Assembly: GCF_900116415.1 (NCBI RefSeq)
Contig: NZ_FPAP01000002.1
Coordinates: forward strand, 372,001 to 436,000
Direction: 5' to 3'
DNA: 64,000 bases
Origin: Chryseobacterium formosense
GTDB lineage: Bacteria; Bacteroidota; Bacteroidia; Flavobacteriales; Weeksellaceae
Shown: piece by piece, positions 28,118 through 37,639 of the stretch
How positions within the stretch are numbered: the stretch's first letter is position 1
Layout of the letters: every line of letters begins with the position of its first letter
Translations under genes and position numbers: made by a program
Notes under the pieces: model-generated
What the model saw: only the letters and a program-made list of their open reading frames with translations
The model's database searches: none
Told to the model about the DNA's origin: nothing

Positions 28118-30031
28118 ATGAAAAAAAAATATTTTTTATTAATGCTTTTACCTGCATTATATTATTCACAAACTTCTAAAGAGAAAGAGATTATTGCTTC
28201 CCAATCAAATCATAATGGTAATGAAAGATTAAAAATTGAATTGAAGAATTATGAAGACGAAAGATTACTTCGCGTTGCAAACTATTTAGAACAACATCCA
28301 GATGATCAAAGAATTGTTAAGTTTGGGGAGTCAGGCGTGAAAGAAATAAAAGATGTTTCTGCTAATGGTGATGTCTATTATGTTTCAACTTACAATGAAG
28401 GAGCAGCAATTACAGCGAGAGCAAATAGACTATATAATGGTGGTAGTTTAGGGCTAAATATTCAAGGTCAAAATATGACCGCAGGGATTTGGGATGGAGG
28501 AGTTGTACGCGCTTCCCATCAGGAATTTTTGCAGGGATTATTTTCAAAGGTTAATGTAGTAGATGGAGGAGCAATGTCAGATCATGGTACACATGTGGCT
28601 GGTACAATTGCAGCGACTGGAGTTAATCCCTTAGTTCGAGGTCTAGCATTTAACGCTTCGCTTAATTCTTATAACTGGACTAATGACCTAAGTGAAATGC
28701 AAAGCGAAGCTTCTAATGGACTATTAGTTTCCAATCACTCTTATGGTCCTGATTTAACTACAGATAGTCAACTGTGGTATCTAGGCGCCTACTCACAAGA
28801 TGCAAAACTTATTGATGAATTATGTTTTAACAATCCTTTTTATCTACCGGTCTTTGCCGCTGGGAATAGTAGGAATATAACTACTCCTCCGTATTCAACA
28901 CAGGCGTCGGCTAAATCAGGATATGATATTATTTCTGGAGATGCTATAGGTAAAAATGTTTTGACTGTTGCAGCTGTACAGGAGGTTCCCGTTTATACTG
29001 GAAGTAGTAGTGTTATTATGTCTAGTTTTAGTAGCTATGGCCCAACCGATGATGGTAGAATTAAACCGGAAATTTCAATGAAAGGTGTTAATGTTTTTTC
29101 AACAACATCAACATCCGATTCTAGTACAGGTTTTAAGTCTGGAACATCAATGGCAGCACCTGGGGTTACAGGTGTAGTTGTTTTATTGCAACAATATTAC
29201 AACTTATTGTATTCAAATTATATGAAGGCAGCGACTGTAAAAGGTTTAGTGATGCATACAGCAGATGAAGCTGGGAATAACCCTGGGCCGGATTACGCGT
29301 TCGGTTGGGGGCTTATCAATGCAGAAAATGCAGCTAAAGTGATAAGAGATAAGAATCTTAGCTCCGGAAGAACTATCATTGAAGAGAATACATTAGCAAA
29401 CGGAGCCACTTTTACAAAGTCAATAATTACAAACGGAACACAGCCATTGAGAATATCTATTTCATGGACGGATCCTATGTACGGAACTCCCAACAGTTCT
29501 GAAATAGATCCCCCTACAAAATATTTAGTAAATGATCTCGATGTAAAGGTAACATCATCTAATGGAACTGTATATTATCCGTGGAAATTGCAAGGCATGA
29601 CAGCTCCCACTAGCCCGGCAACAAATATTTCTGCTAATAATACAGATAATTTCGAACGAGTGGATATACCAGGCGTCGCAGATACATATACTATATCAGT
29701 TACTCACAAAGGTTCTTTGACAAATATGACACAGAATTTTTCATTAATTGCTAGTGGTGGTAATATTGGTACATTAGGGACAAATAATATTTTACCGAAA
29801 GAAAATGAAATTAAAATTTATCCTAACCCAGCCAATGATTGGATTAATTTTATTAATAATAACGGACAAGAAGCAACTATAGTATTATTAGATGCATCTG
29901 GTAAATTATTGAGAAAAGAAATTATTAAAAATGGCAAAATTTCTGTAAAGGATTTGGTAAAGGGGAATTATATGCTTATATACTCTGATAAGAAAAACAA
30001 AAGCCAAAGTTTTAAATTTATAAAAATCTAA
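28118..30031 (+). CDS. S8 family serine peptidase with T9SS sorting domain
   Basis: A 637-residue secreted subtilase. A signal peptide (about 18 residues) precedes a prodomain-like stretch. Catalytic residues are Asp126 in GIWDGGVV, His156 in DHGTHVAGTIAA and Ser344 in SGTSMAAPGV, with the oxyanion Asn in FAAGNS. The final 79 residues (559-637) form a type A T9SS C-terminal domain starting LPKENEIKIYPNPANDW and ending with a short basic strand, as required for export by the gliding/Por secretion system. The enzyme is expected to be released or surface-anchored and to degrade proteins. It lies upstream of a SusC/SusD pair with no carbohydrate-active enzymes nearby, which hints that its peptides may feed that importer. 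Confidence 0.92.
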   Translation: MKKKYFLLMLLPALYYSQTSKEKEIIASQSNHNGNERLKIELKNYEDERLLRVANYLEQHPDDQRIVKFGESGVKEIKDVSANGDVYYVSTYNEGAAITARANRLYNGGSLGLNIQGQNMTAGIWDGGVVRASHQEFLQGLFSKVNVVDGGAMSDHGTHVAGTIAATGVNPLVRGLAFNASLNSYNWTNDLSEMQSEASNGLLVSNHSYGPDLTTDSQLWYLGAYSQDAKLIDELCFNNPFYLPVFAAGNSRNITTPPYSTQASAKSGYDIISGDAIGKNVLTVAAVQEVPVYTGSSSVIMSSFSSYGPTDDGRIKPEISMKGVNVFSTTSTSDSSTGFKSGTSMAAPGVTGVVVLLQQYYNLLYSNYMKAATVKGLVMHTADEAGNNPGPDYAFGWGLINAENAAKVIRDKNLSSGRTIIEENTLANGATFTKSIITNGTQPLRISISWTDPMYGTPNSSEIDPPTKYLVNDLDVKVTSSNGTVYYPWKLQGMTAPTSPATNISANNTDNFERVDIPGVADTYTISVTHKGSLTNMTQNFSLIASGGNIGTLGTNNILPKENEIKIYPNPANDWINFINNNGQEATIVLLDASGKLLRKEIIKNGKISVKDLVKGNYMLIYSDKKNKSQSFKFIKI

Positions 30032-30057
30032 TTTTAGATTAGAGTTGAAGATAAGTC

Positions 30058-30096
30058 AAAAAAAACAGTTTAGTATTTACTAAACTGTTTTTTTTT
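30058..30096 (+). terminator. Intrinsic terminator after the S8 peptidase
   Basis: Core arms CAGTTTAG (30066-30073) and CTAAACTG (30080-30087), extended by flanking A and T runs, with a six-base loop and a nine-base T tail. Strong terminator. Confidence 0.9.
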
Positions 30097-30258
30097 GAAA
30101 ATAAATTTATGTTAAAACTTTTTGGATTTTGGAAGAATTAATTTTATTGATAATTATAATATATGGGAGATTTGCAATTGTATATGCAATATAAAAACAT
30201 AATCATTGTTAGTTTTATAGTTAATATAATCTTACTTATCATAAAATAGAAATTAAAT

Positions 30259-30289
30259 TTGGTGATGTTAATTTTTTTTAACATATTTG
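30259..30289 (+). promoter_or_regulatory. Probable promoter of the first SusC/SusD cluster
   Basis: TTG at 30259-30261 (in TTTGG), a 20-base spacer and CATATTTG at 30282-30289, matching TAnnTTTG except in the first base. The start codon is 28 bases further on. Spacing equals that of the rimP promoter. Confidence 0.5.
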
Positions 30290-30316
30290 CACCAAATAAT
30301 ATTAAAATTTGTTAAT

Positions 30317-33184
30317 ATGAATGTGAAATTTAAGGTACTAAGCGTAGGCGCTTTGTTTTTTTTAGGGCAAATTATTGATGCACAACAAAAAGATACATTA
30401 AAAACCACTCAAATAGAGGAGGTAGTAGTGCAGCAAGGTATCCGAACGGTTACTAAAAGAACTGCGGTTACAGCTACTCAAAAAATTGACAATGATTTGA
30501 TTGAAACCAGAGGGCAGACTAACGTACTAAATGCTGTACAGGGTCAGTTAGCTGGGGTAAATATTTCCACAGGAACTGGTCAGCCTGGAGCAAAGCCAAC
30601 GGTTATTATTAGAGGTGTTGGTACTCTTACGGGTAATACAGATCCTTTGTATGTGATTGACGGTTTTCCATCTAATGCGGATAATTTCAGATCGATCAAT
30701 CCGTACGATATAGAGACCTTCGAGGTTTTAAAAGATGCTGCGTCAATTTCAGAATATGGAAACAGAGGATCCAATGGGGTTATTGTTATAACTACCAAAA
30801 GAGGTAAAATGGGTGGCTCAAGACTTAGTGTGAGATATAATGCTCAGACTGGTTTGTCCTTTATGCAGAATAATCGATATAGATATTCTGATGCCAAGCA
30901 ATTGCTAACATTAGAGAGAATGAAAGGTTCTGGTCCGGGAGCTTCAATGACTCCGGCAATGATAGAAGCTAATGCTGTAGATACTGATTGGTTGGGCTAC
31001 TTTTTTAGACCAGGTTTAATGACATCGCATAATGTTAATGTTGAGAAGTCAGCTAAGAATTTTTCTAGTTATTTTTCTGCAGGTTACGTAGATCAAGATG
31101 GTATTCTTTCTGATACTTATTTAAAGAGATTCACATTTAGATCAAATGTTACGGGTAAAAGCGATAATGGTAAATTCAACTATTATGTAGGTATGGCAGT
31201 AGGGTTGTCAAAAAATTCTGATCAGCCAAGTACTGGTACTGCAGGGGTGAACCAAAACCCAATTTTAGGAGCTTTACAATCAGCACCATACATCAGTCCT
31301 AATCAATATACTACATCTGGACAATTATTTGCAGATTATATTGCAGATGGAACATTAAGACTTAGTCCCTTGTTTTTGATTGATAAATTAAAAAATTCGT
31401 ACAATAAATTCAATGAAACTAGAATTGATGCTACTTCTGAATTGTCATATAAGTTGTTGGATGGTCTTACTGTGAGAAATAGATTGAATGCTCAAGCTCA
31501 GTTGCAGAGACAGAATTTTTTAATTGAAGGTCCTAATAGTTTAAATGCTTTATTATTCTCCCCAACAGTAGGCGTTTCTTCACTTAACGGCGGAGCGTTT
31601 AATGGAAGAGAACAATTTATCAACAACCAAACCTTCATCCTTAATGAACTTATTCAGGCTGATTACAAAAAGTCTTTTGGTAAGCATTCATTCGGTATTT
31701 CTGGTGCCATGGAATATAATTTCTCTCAATTTGAAGCCAATAATCAGGTTCAAAGAGGTCTAAATCCTAATACTTTTGTGCCAGGAGTTGGAACAGGTTA
31801 CATTATAGATACTTCAGCCAATGATTTTTATGTGCCTACAGTTTCTACTTCAAAAATTAAATATAATCTAATCTCTTATATTGGATCATTTGATTATGAT
31901 TTTGACAGAAAATATGGTGTAGTTGCCTCTATTAGAAGAGATGGTTCATCTAGATTTGGAAGCAACAGTACATGGGGTACATTCTGGTCAGTGGGTGGAC
32001 GTTGGAATCTAGATCAAGAGGCTTTCATGAAGAACTTAGAATTTGTAAATATGTTCAAAATTAGAGGTTCTTATGGAACGGTAGGTAATCAGAGGATTGT
32101 AGATGGTTCTCCTTTTGCAGGTATTTTGCCTCCAGGGTTTTTAGACATCTATACTCCAGTTAATAATACCTATAATGGTGGTTTAGGGTTAGGAATTGCT
32201 TTCGGAGACGCCGATTTGAGATGGGAAACTACAAAAACGTATAATGTTGGTGCTGATTTCGAGTTTTTTAACAGAAAACTACGTGGATCTTTTGACTTTT
32301 ACAATAAAAAAACCCTAGACATGTACTATGTTGATCAAATAGCTCCGATAGTTGGTACAACTTCAATTAGTCGTAATACTGATATTACACTCCAAAATCA
32401 GGGATTTGAATTGCTTTTAGCGTATGACTTAATTAAAAATGAGAATTTCAGATTAACCATTAATGGTAATGGATCAATTAACAATCAGGAAGTATCAGAT
32501 ATTGCAAGAGCAGGAGGGGAGATTGCTGAGGGAAGCACGAGCCAAACTAGAATTAGGAATGGTGAGCTACCTTTCTTATATTATCAATTTCATTATTTGG
32601 GGGTAAATCCTTCTAATGGTAATTTGTTATTTGAGGATGCAAATGGAAATGCAACAGAGAATCCAGTAAATGCAGATAGAAGGTTGGCAAAATACAATCA
32701 TTTACCTAAATATCAAGGAGGCTTTGGATTTGATTTAGATTATAAAGGATTCTTTGCTACAACATTATTTACGTATGTTGGCGGAATTTATAGAATGGAT
32801 TGGGATCTAGACGGTGCCTATGATCCAGATAATATTGGAGTTTTCAATGTATCCAAAGATTTACTAAATGCGTGGACTCCTACTAATACCGGTTCTAATA
32901 TTCCTTCACTTACTGCATCTAACAGAGGGCTTAGTGAAAGTTCTGACCGTTTCTTAACAGATGCGTCTTATTTGAGATTAAGAAATGTTCAGATAGGTTA
33001 TAGAATTCCTAAGAAATTCTTGGAAGGAACATTTATAAATGATTTGAGTATATCTTTACAGGCAGAAAATTTAGTAACTTGGTCAAAATGGAGAGGTTTT
33101 GATGCCGAAAGTCCAAGAGTAAGTGATCAACTTCAATATCCAAGCGCTAGAATGTTTACAGTAGGTTTTGATGTTAAATTTTAA
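30317..33184 (+). CDS. SusC/RagA family TonB-dependent outer membrane transporter
   Basis: A 955-residue outer membrane transporter. The open frame reaches back to a TTG at 30287, but the ATG at 30317 gives a clean signal peptide (MNVKFKVLSVGALFFLGQII, cleaved near DAQQ). The plug domain begins directly with IEEVVVQQGIRTVTKRTAV and contains GVGTLTGNTDPLYVIDGFPS, then EVLKDAASISEYGNRGSNGV, the SusC signature. There is no carboxypeptidase-D-like N-terminal domain, so this is the short form. A beta-barrel follows and ends in an aromatic residue (Phe). It is followed after 14 bases by SusD and then a lipoprotein. Substrate unknown; the neighbouring protease suggests peptides or protein-derived ligands. 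Confidence 0.94.
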   Translation: MNVKFKVLSVGALFFLGQIIDAQQKDTLKTTQIEEVVVQQGIRTVTKRTAVTATQKIDNDLIETRGQTNVLNAVQGQLAGVNISTGTGQPGAKPTVIIRGVGTLTGNTDPLYVIDGFPSNADNFRSINPYDIETFEVLKDAASISEYGNRGSNGVIVITTKRGKMGGSRLSVRYNAQTGLSFMQNNRYRYSDAKQLLTLERMKGSGPGASMTPAMIEANAVDTDWLGYFFRPGLMTSHNVNVEKSAKNFSSYFSAGYVDQDGILSDTYLKRFTFRSNVTGKSDNGKFNYYVGMAVGLSKNSDQPSTGTAGVNQNPILGALQSAPYISPNQYTTSGQLFADYIADGTLRLSPLFLIDKLKNSYNKFNETRIDATSELSYKLLDGLTVRNRLNAQAQLQRQNFLIEGPNSLNALLFSPTVGVSSLNGGAFNGREQFINNQTFILNELIQADYKKSFGKHSFGISGAMEYNFSQFEANNQVQRGLNPNTFVPGVGTGYIIDTSANDFYVPTVSTSKIKYNLISYIGSFDYDFDRKYGVVASIRRDGSSRFGSNSTWGTFWSVGGRWNLDQEAFMKNLEFVNMFKIRGSYGTVGNQRIVDGSPFAGILPPGFLDIYTPVNNTYNGGLGLGIAFGDADLRWETTKTYNVGADFEFFNRKLRGSFDFYNKKTLDMYYVDQIAPIVGTTSISRNTDITLQNQGFELLLAYDLIKNENFRLTINGNGSINNQEVSDIARAGGEIAEGSTSQTRIRNGELPFLYYQFHYLGVNPSNGNLLFEDANGNATENPVNADRRLAKYNHLPKYQGGFGFDLDYKGFFATTLFTYVGGIYRMDWDLDGAYDPDNIGVFNVSKDLLNAWTPTNTGSNIPSLTASNRGLSESSDRFLTDASYLRLRNVQIGYRIPKKFLEGTFINDLSISLQAENLVTWSKWRGFDAESPRVSDQLQYPSARMFTVGFDVKF

Positions 33185-33198
33185 TAAATTAGAAAAAT

Positions 33199-34773
33199 AT
33201 GAAAAATTATATAAAATTAGTATTACTAAGTGCAGGAACGCTTTTTGTCTCTTGCGATAATGATCTTTTAGAACCATATACACCAGGTCAACTTACAGAA
33301 GAGGTTGCACTTAAAACAAGTACTGACCTTGGGAATTTAATGAATTCTGCTTATGCAAATATATCTTCAAGGTCTGAAGCTGTTGATGTTTCAGTCTTTA
33401 CTGATGAGGTCAGTATAGGTTTCGGTAATGGTGGTCAAGGAGTAGGTGATGATTATGTATTTTTGATGAATCCTGGATCAAGTCTTCCACAGAATATTTG
33501 GGCAAATTCTTATGCTGCTTTAGCGAGAATAAATAGAGTTATTAAATATGCTGATATTATTGTTCCTTCTAATGCTGCTGATGCACAGGTGATTGCAAGA
33601 ATAAAAGCACAGGCTTTAACAATGAGAGCGTATTGTCATTTAAGACTATTGGCTTATTTTACAACAGATATGAAAGACAATAATGCTTTAGCTGCAATCA
33701 TTTCTGATAGAGTTTTTACTAGTACAGAAAGCCAGAATCCTAGAGCTACAAATGGTGCTTTTTACGCTTTTATTCATAGTGATTTAGATACTGCTATTTC
33801 TTTATTTACAGCGAATCCAACTGCATTTAGTAATGTTACGGCTAATGAAATTTTTGCAAGAGGTCTTAAAGCGAGAGCTTATGCTTACAAAGGTGATTAT
33901 AGCAATGCGTTGACATATGCGACTCAGGTAATTAATTCGGGTTTAGTTCTGGCTAACCCGACACAATATAGACAAGTATTCTTTTCAGATAATCAGCCAA
34001 TTAATGCAGAGGTGATTTTCAAATTAAGGAGAACTCCAGTGCAAAATGCTCAAGCTAGTAATCTTCACAATGGGTGGGTTTCTTTACAGCCAAACTTAGC
34101 AGGTTCTCCATTCTATGAAATGAGTAGATCATTGCATAATGTGTTAAATCCTACGAATTTACCAGGTTCTGATGTAGCAACTTTGGGTGATGTAAGAGCT
34201 AATGTAAACATAGCACCTTCTTCTATTATTGATCAGACATATTTGACATCTACAGATATTAGAAATACAGACAAGATTATTATTAATAAGCACGGTGGTA
34301 CTGCGTCAGGTACTACTACATGGGCAACTACAGCGTCTAATACAAATAATAATGATTTTAAAATTATGCGACTTTCAGAAATGTATTTGATAAGAGCTGA
34401 AGCTTATGCGGACGCTGCAAATCTTAACCTTGCTGCAGCAGCTGCGAATGTAAAATCAATTAGAGATGCGCGTTTTGGAGCGGCACAAGCTGCGCCTGTT
34501 TATTCTTCAGCATCACAAGCATGGGCAGGTATTTTAAATGAAAGAAGAATTGAGTTCTCATACGAAGGTTATCGTTTTATAGACCTAAAAAGATTAGGAA
34601 CTTTAGCTGGCCAAGGTATTGATAGACATCCGGCAGATTATAGTTATTCTAGTGCAATCTATCCAGGTGCAAATCCTACTAACTTGCCTTTAAATAGTTT
34701 CAAATGGGCATTGCCTATACCACAAGTTGAGATTAATGTAAATAAAATTATCCAACAAAATCCGGGATATTAA
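33199..34773 (+). CDS. RagB/SusD family surface lipoprotein
   Basis: A 524-residue lipoprotein partner of the SusC protein. The signal peptide ends in the lipobox LFVSC with the lipidated Cys near residue 20, followed by the acidic export signal DNDLLE. TPR-like segments include ARIKAQALTMRAYCHLRLL and the late region RRIEFSYEGYRFIDLKRLG, a SusD hallmark. It acts as a lid that captures substrate above the SusC barrel. The operon order susC-susD-lipoprotein is standard for such uptake systems. No glycoside hydrolase is present nearby. Confidence 0.94.
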   Translation: MKNYIKLVLLSAGTLFVSCDNDLLEPYTPGQLTEEVALKTSTDLGNLMNSAYANISSRSEAVDVSVFTDEVSIGFGNGGQGVGDDYVFLMNPGSSLPQNIWANSYAALARINRVIKYADIIVPSNAADAQVIARIKAQALTMRAYCHLRLLAYFTTDMKDNNALAAIISDRVFTSTESQNPRATNGAFYAFIHSDLDTAISLFTANPTAFSNVTANEIFARGLKARAYAYKGDYSNALTYATQVINSGLVLANPTQYRQVFFSDNQPINAEVIFKLRRTPVQNAQASNLHNGWVSLQPNLAGSPFYEMSRSLHNVLNPTNLPGSDVATLGDVRANVNIAPSSIIDQTYLTSTDIRNTDKIIINKHGGTASGTTTWATTASNTNNNDFKIMRLSEMYLIRAEAYADAANLNLAAAAANVKSIRDARFGAAQAAPVYSSASQAWAGILNERRIEFSYEGYRFIDLKRLGTLAGQGIDRHPADYSYSSAIYPGANPTNLPLNSFKWALPIPQVEINVNKIIQQNPGY

Positions 34774-34800
34774 TTTAAATAATTTTTAATTGAAAGAAAT

Positions 34801-35595
34801 ATGAAAAAGATATTTTTAGCTTTTTTTAGTATTGTTCTTACAGTGTTTTTTGTAAACTCTTGTGAAGAACATGAGAATCTAACTTATGAAGGTGATTCAT
34901 TACTTCATTTCGACAGAAAAGATCAGACTGCACCAAGTGGTAATGCGAAAGTTACTTACGGAGTTACAAAGGCTGTTTCGGGAGATCATACTGTTGAGTT
35001 AGTTTTAAACTCTGCAAAATCAACCGCTGTACTTGGAACAGATTTTACAATTGTTGAAGGTACTGATGTTTTGAAAAGTGGTTCTGTACTTGGTGATTTT
35101 GTTATTAATGTAAATCCTGCTGCTGCTGCTGCTAAGAAGGAGGTAGTTTTTAATGTAAAATCTTCTACGCTTAAGAGTGCAACGTTTAATCAAGAAGTTT
35201 TAGTTAAATTTAGTTGTCCATCTGCTTTAGCAGGAACTTATCAATATTCTACGGTTAATGCGTTCGCTCCTGGATTAGCTGTTGTACCAGGACCTATAAC
35301 AGGTAATGTAATTTTGCAGCAAGTGGGCGATGGTATTTATTCAATTTCTGATTCTAGCTTTGGAGCTTATTCAAAATGGTCAGGTTATGCACCTGCTTCA
35401 ACTGGAATTAGACTTGTAGATCTGTGTAATACTCTTTCTTTTACCGGAGCTAATATACAATATGGTGATACTTGGTCTATTTCTGATGTTGTTGTAAATG
35501 GTAATAAATTAACATTTAAGTGGACAACTTCATATGGAGAATATGCTACAACTACTTTGACTAAATCAAATGGTAATTGGCCACCTCTCAACTAA
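34801..35595 (+). CDS. SusC/D-associated surface lipoprotein
   Basis: A 264-residue lipoprotein with a signal peptide ending in VNSC (Cys21), followed by EEHEN. The mature part has a beta-sandwich pattern similar to Calx-beta or DUF1735-type modules (TVELVLNSAKSTAVLGTDFT near the N-terminus, then repeated short strands). The C-terminal half is Gly/Ser/Tyr rich (YGDTWSISDVVVNGNKLTFK) and could bind ligand. It closes the susC-susD operon before a clear terminator. In such operons the third lipoprotein often serves as an extra surface binding protein, which is the likely role. Confidence 0.75.
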   Translation: MKKIFLAFFSIVLTVFFVNSCEEHENLTYEGDSLLHFDRKDQTAPSGNAKVTYGVTKAVSGDHTVELVLNSAKSTAVLGTDFTIVEGTDVLKSGSVLGDFVINVNPAAAAAKKEVVFNVKSSTLKSATFNQEVLVKFSCPSALAGTYQYSTVNAFAPGLAVVPGPITGNVILQQVGDGIYSISDSSFGAYSKWSGYAPASTGIRLVDLCNTLSFTGANIQYGDTWSISDVVVNGNKLTFKWTTSYGEYATTTLTKSNGNWPPLN

Positions 35596-35620
35596 TAAGT
35601 AAATTTTACTATTAATATAA

Positions 35621-35645
35621 ACCCTGTCTCACGACGGGGTTTTTT
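35621..35645 (+). terminator. Intrinsic terminator after the first SusC/SusD cluster
   Basis: Arms ACCCTGTC (35621-35628) and GACGGGGT (35633-35640) with one T-G pair, a four-base loop and a T tail. Confidence 0.85.
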
Positions 35646-35686
35646 ATTTCCTTTTATTTCTTATTTTTGCCTTACAATAAAAATAA

Positions 35687-37627
35687 ATGAAATACCCTTT
35701 TCTCATCATATTTTTTCTTGCCTCTTTTTTTAAAGCTCAGGTTATTGTCAACAAGACTGACTCCAATATGTTGGAGAAGAAAATGAAAGATACACTGATC
35801 ATTGATTCCGGAACAAAAGATTCTTTAAAGATTTTTAAACCGACTATTAATGATTATCAGTATCAGACACAGTTTTCTGAAAAGAAAGTTTTTGATACAG
35901 CGATGACGTTTAATAAAACGTATATTTTTTCGCAGTACAACAACAGAGATGATTTCGGAAGGGTACAGTTTGCGAATATTGGTTCTGGATTTAATCCTTT
36001 GTCTTATGAAATGAATGCTGAACAGAATCTGGCATTACTTCCTACAAACAAGTCGTACGGAATTTTAGGAATTAACGATGTAAAATATTATGATGTAAAA
36101 ACACCTACCGCTGCTTTTATCTATCATACGGCAATGAGAAATGGTGCTGCTTTGCAGTCTACATACACCCAAAATATTGGTAAAAGATTCAATTTTTCGC
36201 TTGATTATATGGGATTGCGTTCGCAGGGATTTTATAGAAATTCTCTAGCTTCAAATAACAATACTTTATTTTCCGGTCATTATACTTCAAAAAGCGGAAA
36301 CTACGAATTGTTTGCGCACTACCTTCATCAAAACGTAAACAATCAGGAAAATGGAGGAATTATTAACGATGATCTCTTTCAGTCTGGGAACAGACAGTTC
36401 AGGAACAGGCAGAATGCGCAAGTTAATTTAGCATCTTCAAGTTCGCAATTTTCATACAGAAGATATTATTTAAGTCATCAGTTTACACCTTTCAATTCTG
36501 AAAAATTTCCTTTTAGAATAAGACATACCCTTTTTAATCAGGGAAACAAATATTATTATGGTCAGGATGCGCCTGAAGAATATTGGTATTCAACAGCTGC
36601 AGAATTAGTAAACGGATTCCCACTTCAAACTAAAAAATACTCAAACAATTTTAGTAACACATTAATTTTGGTTTTTGATAATGAAAAATTCAAATTAGAT
36701 GCAGGAATTAGATATCAGATGTTAAAATTCGGAGTTACCGATATTACTTTGCCGGTTCTAGAAATTCCAAATGAGATTAAAGAAAACAGATTAGGAGCGG
36801 TAGGAAATCTTCAGATTAAACTATTTGATAAGTTCCAGGTAAATTCATTTTTAGAAATATCTAAAGGAAGTCAGTTCGGAGATTATCTCAAATCGACAAA
36901 CAATGTGAAATTTGAGCCTATAAAAGATTATTTTGTCAATGCAAAACTGAATTTCCAAAGTGCTTATCCGTCATTTAATTACCTTGCAAATACCTCTGTT
37001 TACAATAATTATAACTACTTTCTTTCTGACGCAAAAAACCAGTCGGTTATGGAAGTGGGAGGAAGTTTAAATCTGAAATGGTTCAAGACCGAATTGTTTG
37101 CCAACTATTTTAGAATTGAGAACTATACGTATTTTGATATGGCTGCAATGCCAAGACAAAGCGCAAGTTCTTTAAATATTTCTCAGATCGGTGGTGATGC
37201 TACATTCAGCTATGGCAAGTTTCATTTAAATACAAGATTACAGTTTCAAAATGCTTTAACCAATAAAGATTTGCTTCCAATGCCTTCTATAATTGGAAGA
37301 GCCAATTTGTTTTTCCAGTCTAAAGCTTTCAAAAATGCAGCGGAAATTCAGGCAGGTGTAAAAGTGTATTACTTTTCAGAATTTGCAACGAGAGAATATT
37401 TTCCGATTCTTAACGAATATATTTTGCCAAGCGCAGACTCATTCTCGATCGGTGGACAGCCGATTGCAGATCTTTACTTTAATATGAAAGTGAAAAAAAT
37501 GTTTTTCTTCATCGAAGGACAACAAATGGGAACACTTATTTCTCATAATAAAGCTTATGCATTTCCACATTATCCGGTCTACGATTTCAGACTGAATATA
37601 GGAATTGTTTGGTATCTGTTCAACTAA
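35687..37627 (+). CDS. Putative porin (Porin_10-like)
   Basis: A 646-residue outer membrane protein of the 'putative porin' group of Flavobacteriia. It has a signal peptide (MKYPFLIIFFLASFFKA) and an N-terminal region that includes IFSQYNNRDDFGRVQFANIG. Long amphipathic beta-strands rich in Tyr/Phe/Asn follow, such as YELFAHYLHQNVNNQENGG. The protein ends with an aromatic residue near the C-terminus (RLNIGIVWYLFN). A TATTTTTG -7-like box lies at 35662-35669, 17 bases before the ATG, without a -33 TTG because a terminator occupies that space. Role inferred: a general channel or assembly-linked outer membrane protein. Confidence 0.8.
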   Translation: MKYPFLIIFFLASFFKAQVIVNKTDSNMLEKKMKDTLIIDSGTKDSLKIFKPTINDYQYQTQFSEKKVFDTAMTFNKTYIFSQYNNRDDFGRVQFANIGSGFNPLSYEMNAEQNLALLPTNKSYGILGINDVKYYDVKTPTAAFIYHTAMRNGAALQSTYTQNIGKRFNFSLDYMGLRSQGFYRNSLASNNNTLFSGHYTSKSGNYELFAHYLHQNVNNQENGGIINDDLFQSGNRQFRNRQNAQVNLASSSSQFSYRRYYLSHQFTPFNSEKFPFRIRHTLFNQGNKYYYGQDAPEEYWYSTAAELVNGFPLQTKKYSNNFSNTLILVFDNEKFKLDAGIRYQMLKFGVTDITLPVLEIPNEIKENRLGAVGNLQIKLFDKFQVNSFLEISKGSQFGDYLKSTNNVKFEPIKDYFVNAKLNFQSAYPSFNYLANTSVYNNYNYFLSDAKNQSVMEVGGSLNLKWFKTELFANYFRIENYTYFDMAAMPRQSASSLNISQIGGDATFSYGKFHLNTRLQFQNALTNKDLLPMPSIIGRANLFFQSKAFKNAAEIQAGVKVYYFSEFATREYFPILNEYILPSADSFSIGGQPIADLYFNMKVKKMFFFIEGQQMGTLISHNKAYAFPHYPVYDFRLNIGIVWYLFN

Positions 37628-37639
37628 AATAAAATCAGG

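Noticed and set aside
30287..30316. TTG start for the first SusC gene
   Set aside because: It lies within the -7 region of the candidate promoter, and the ATG at 30317 gives a normal signal peptide.
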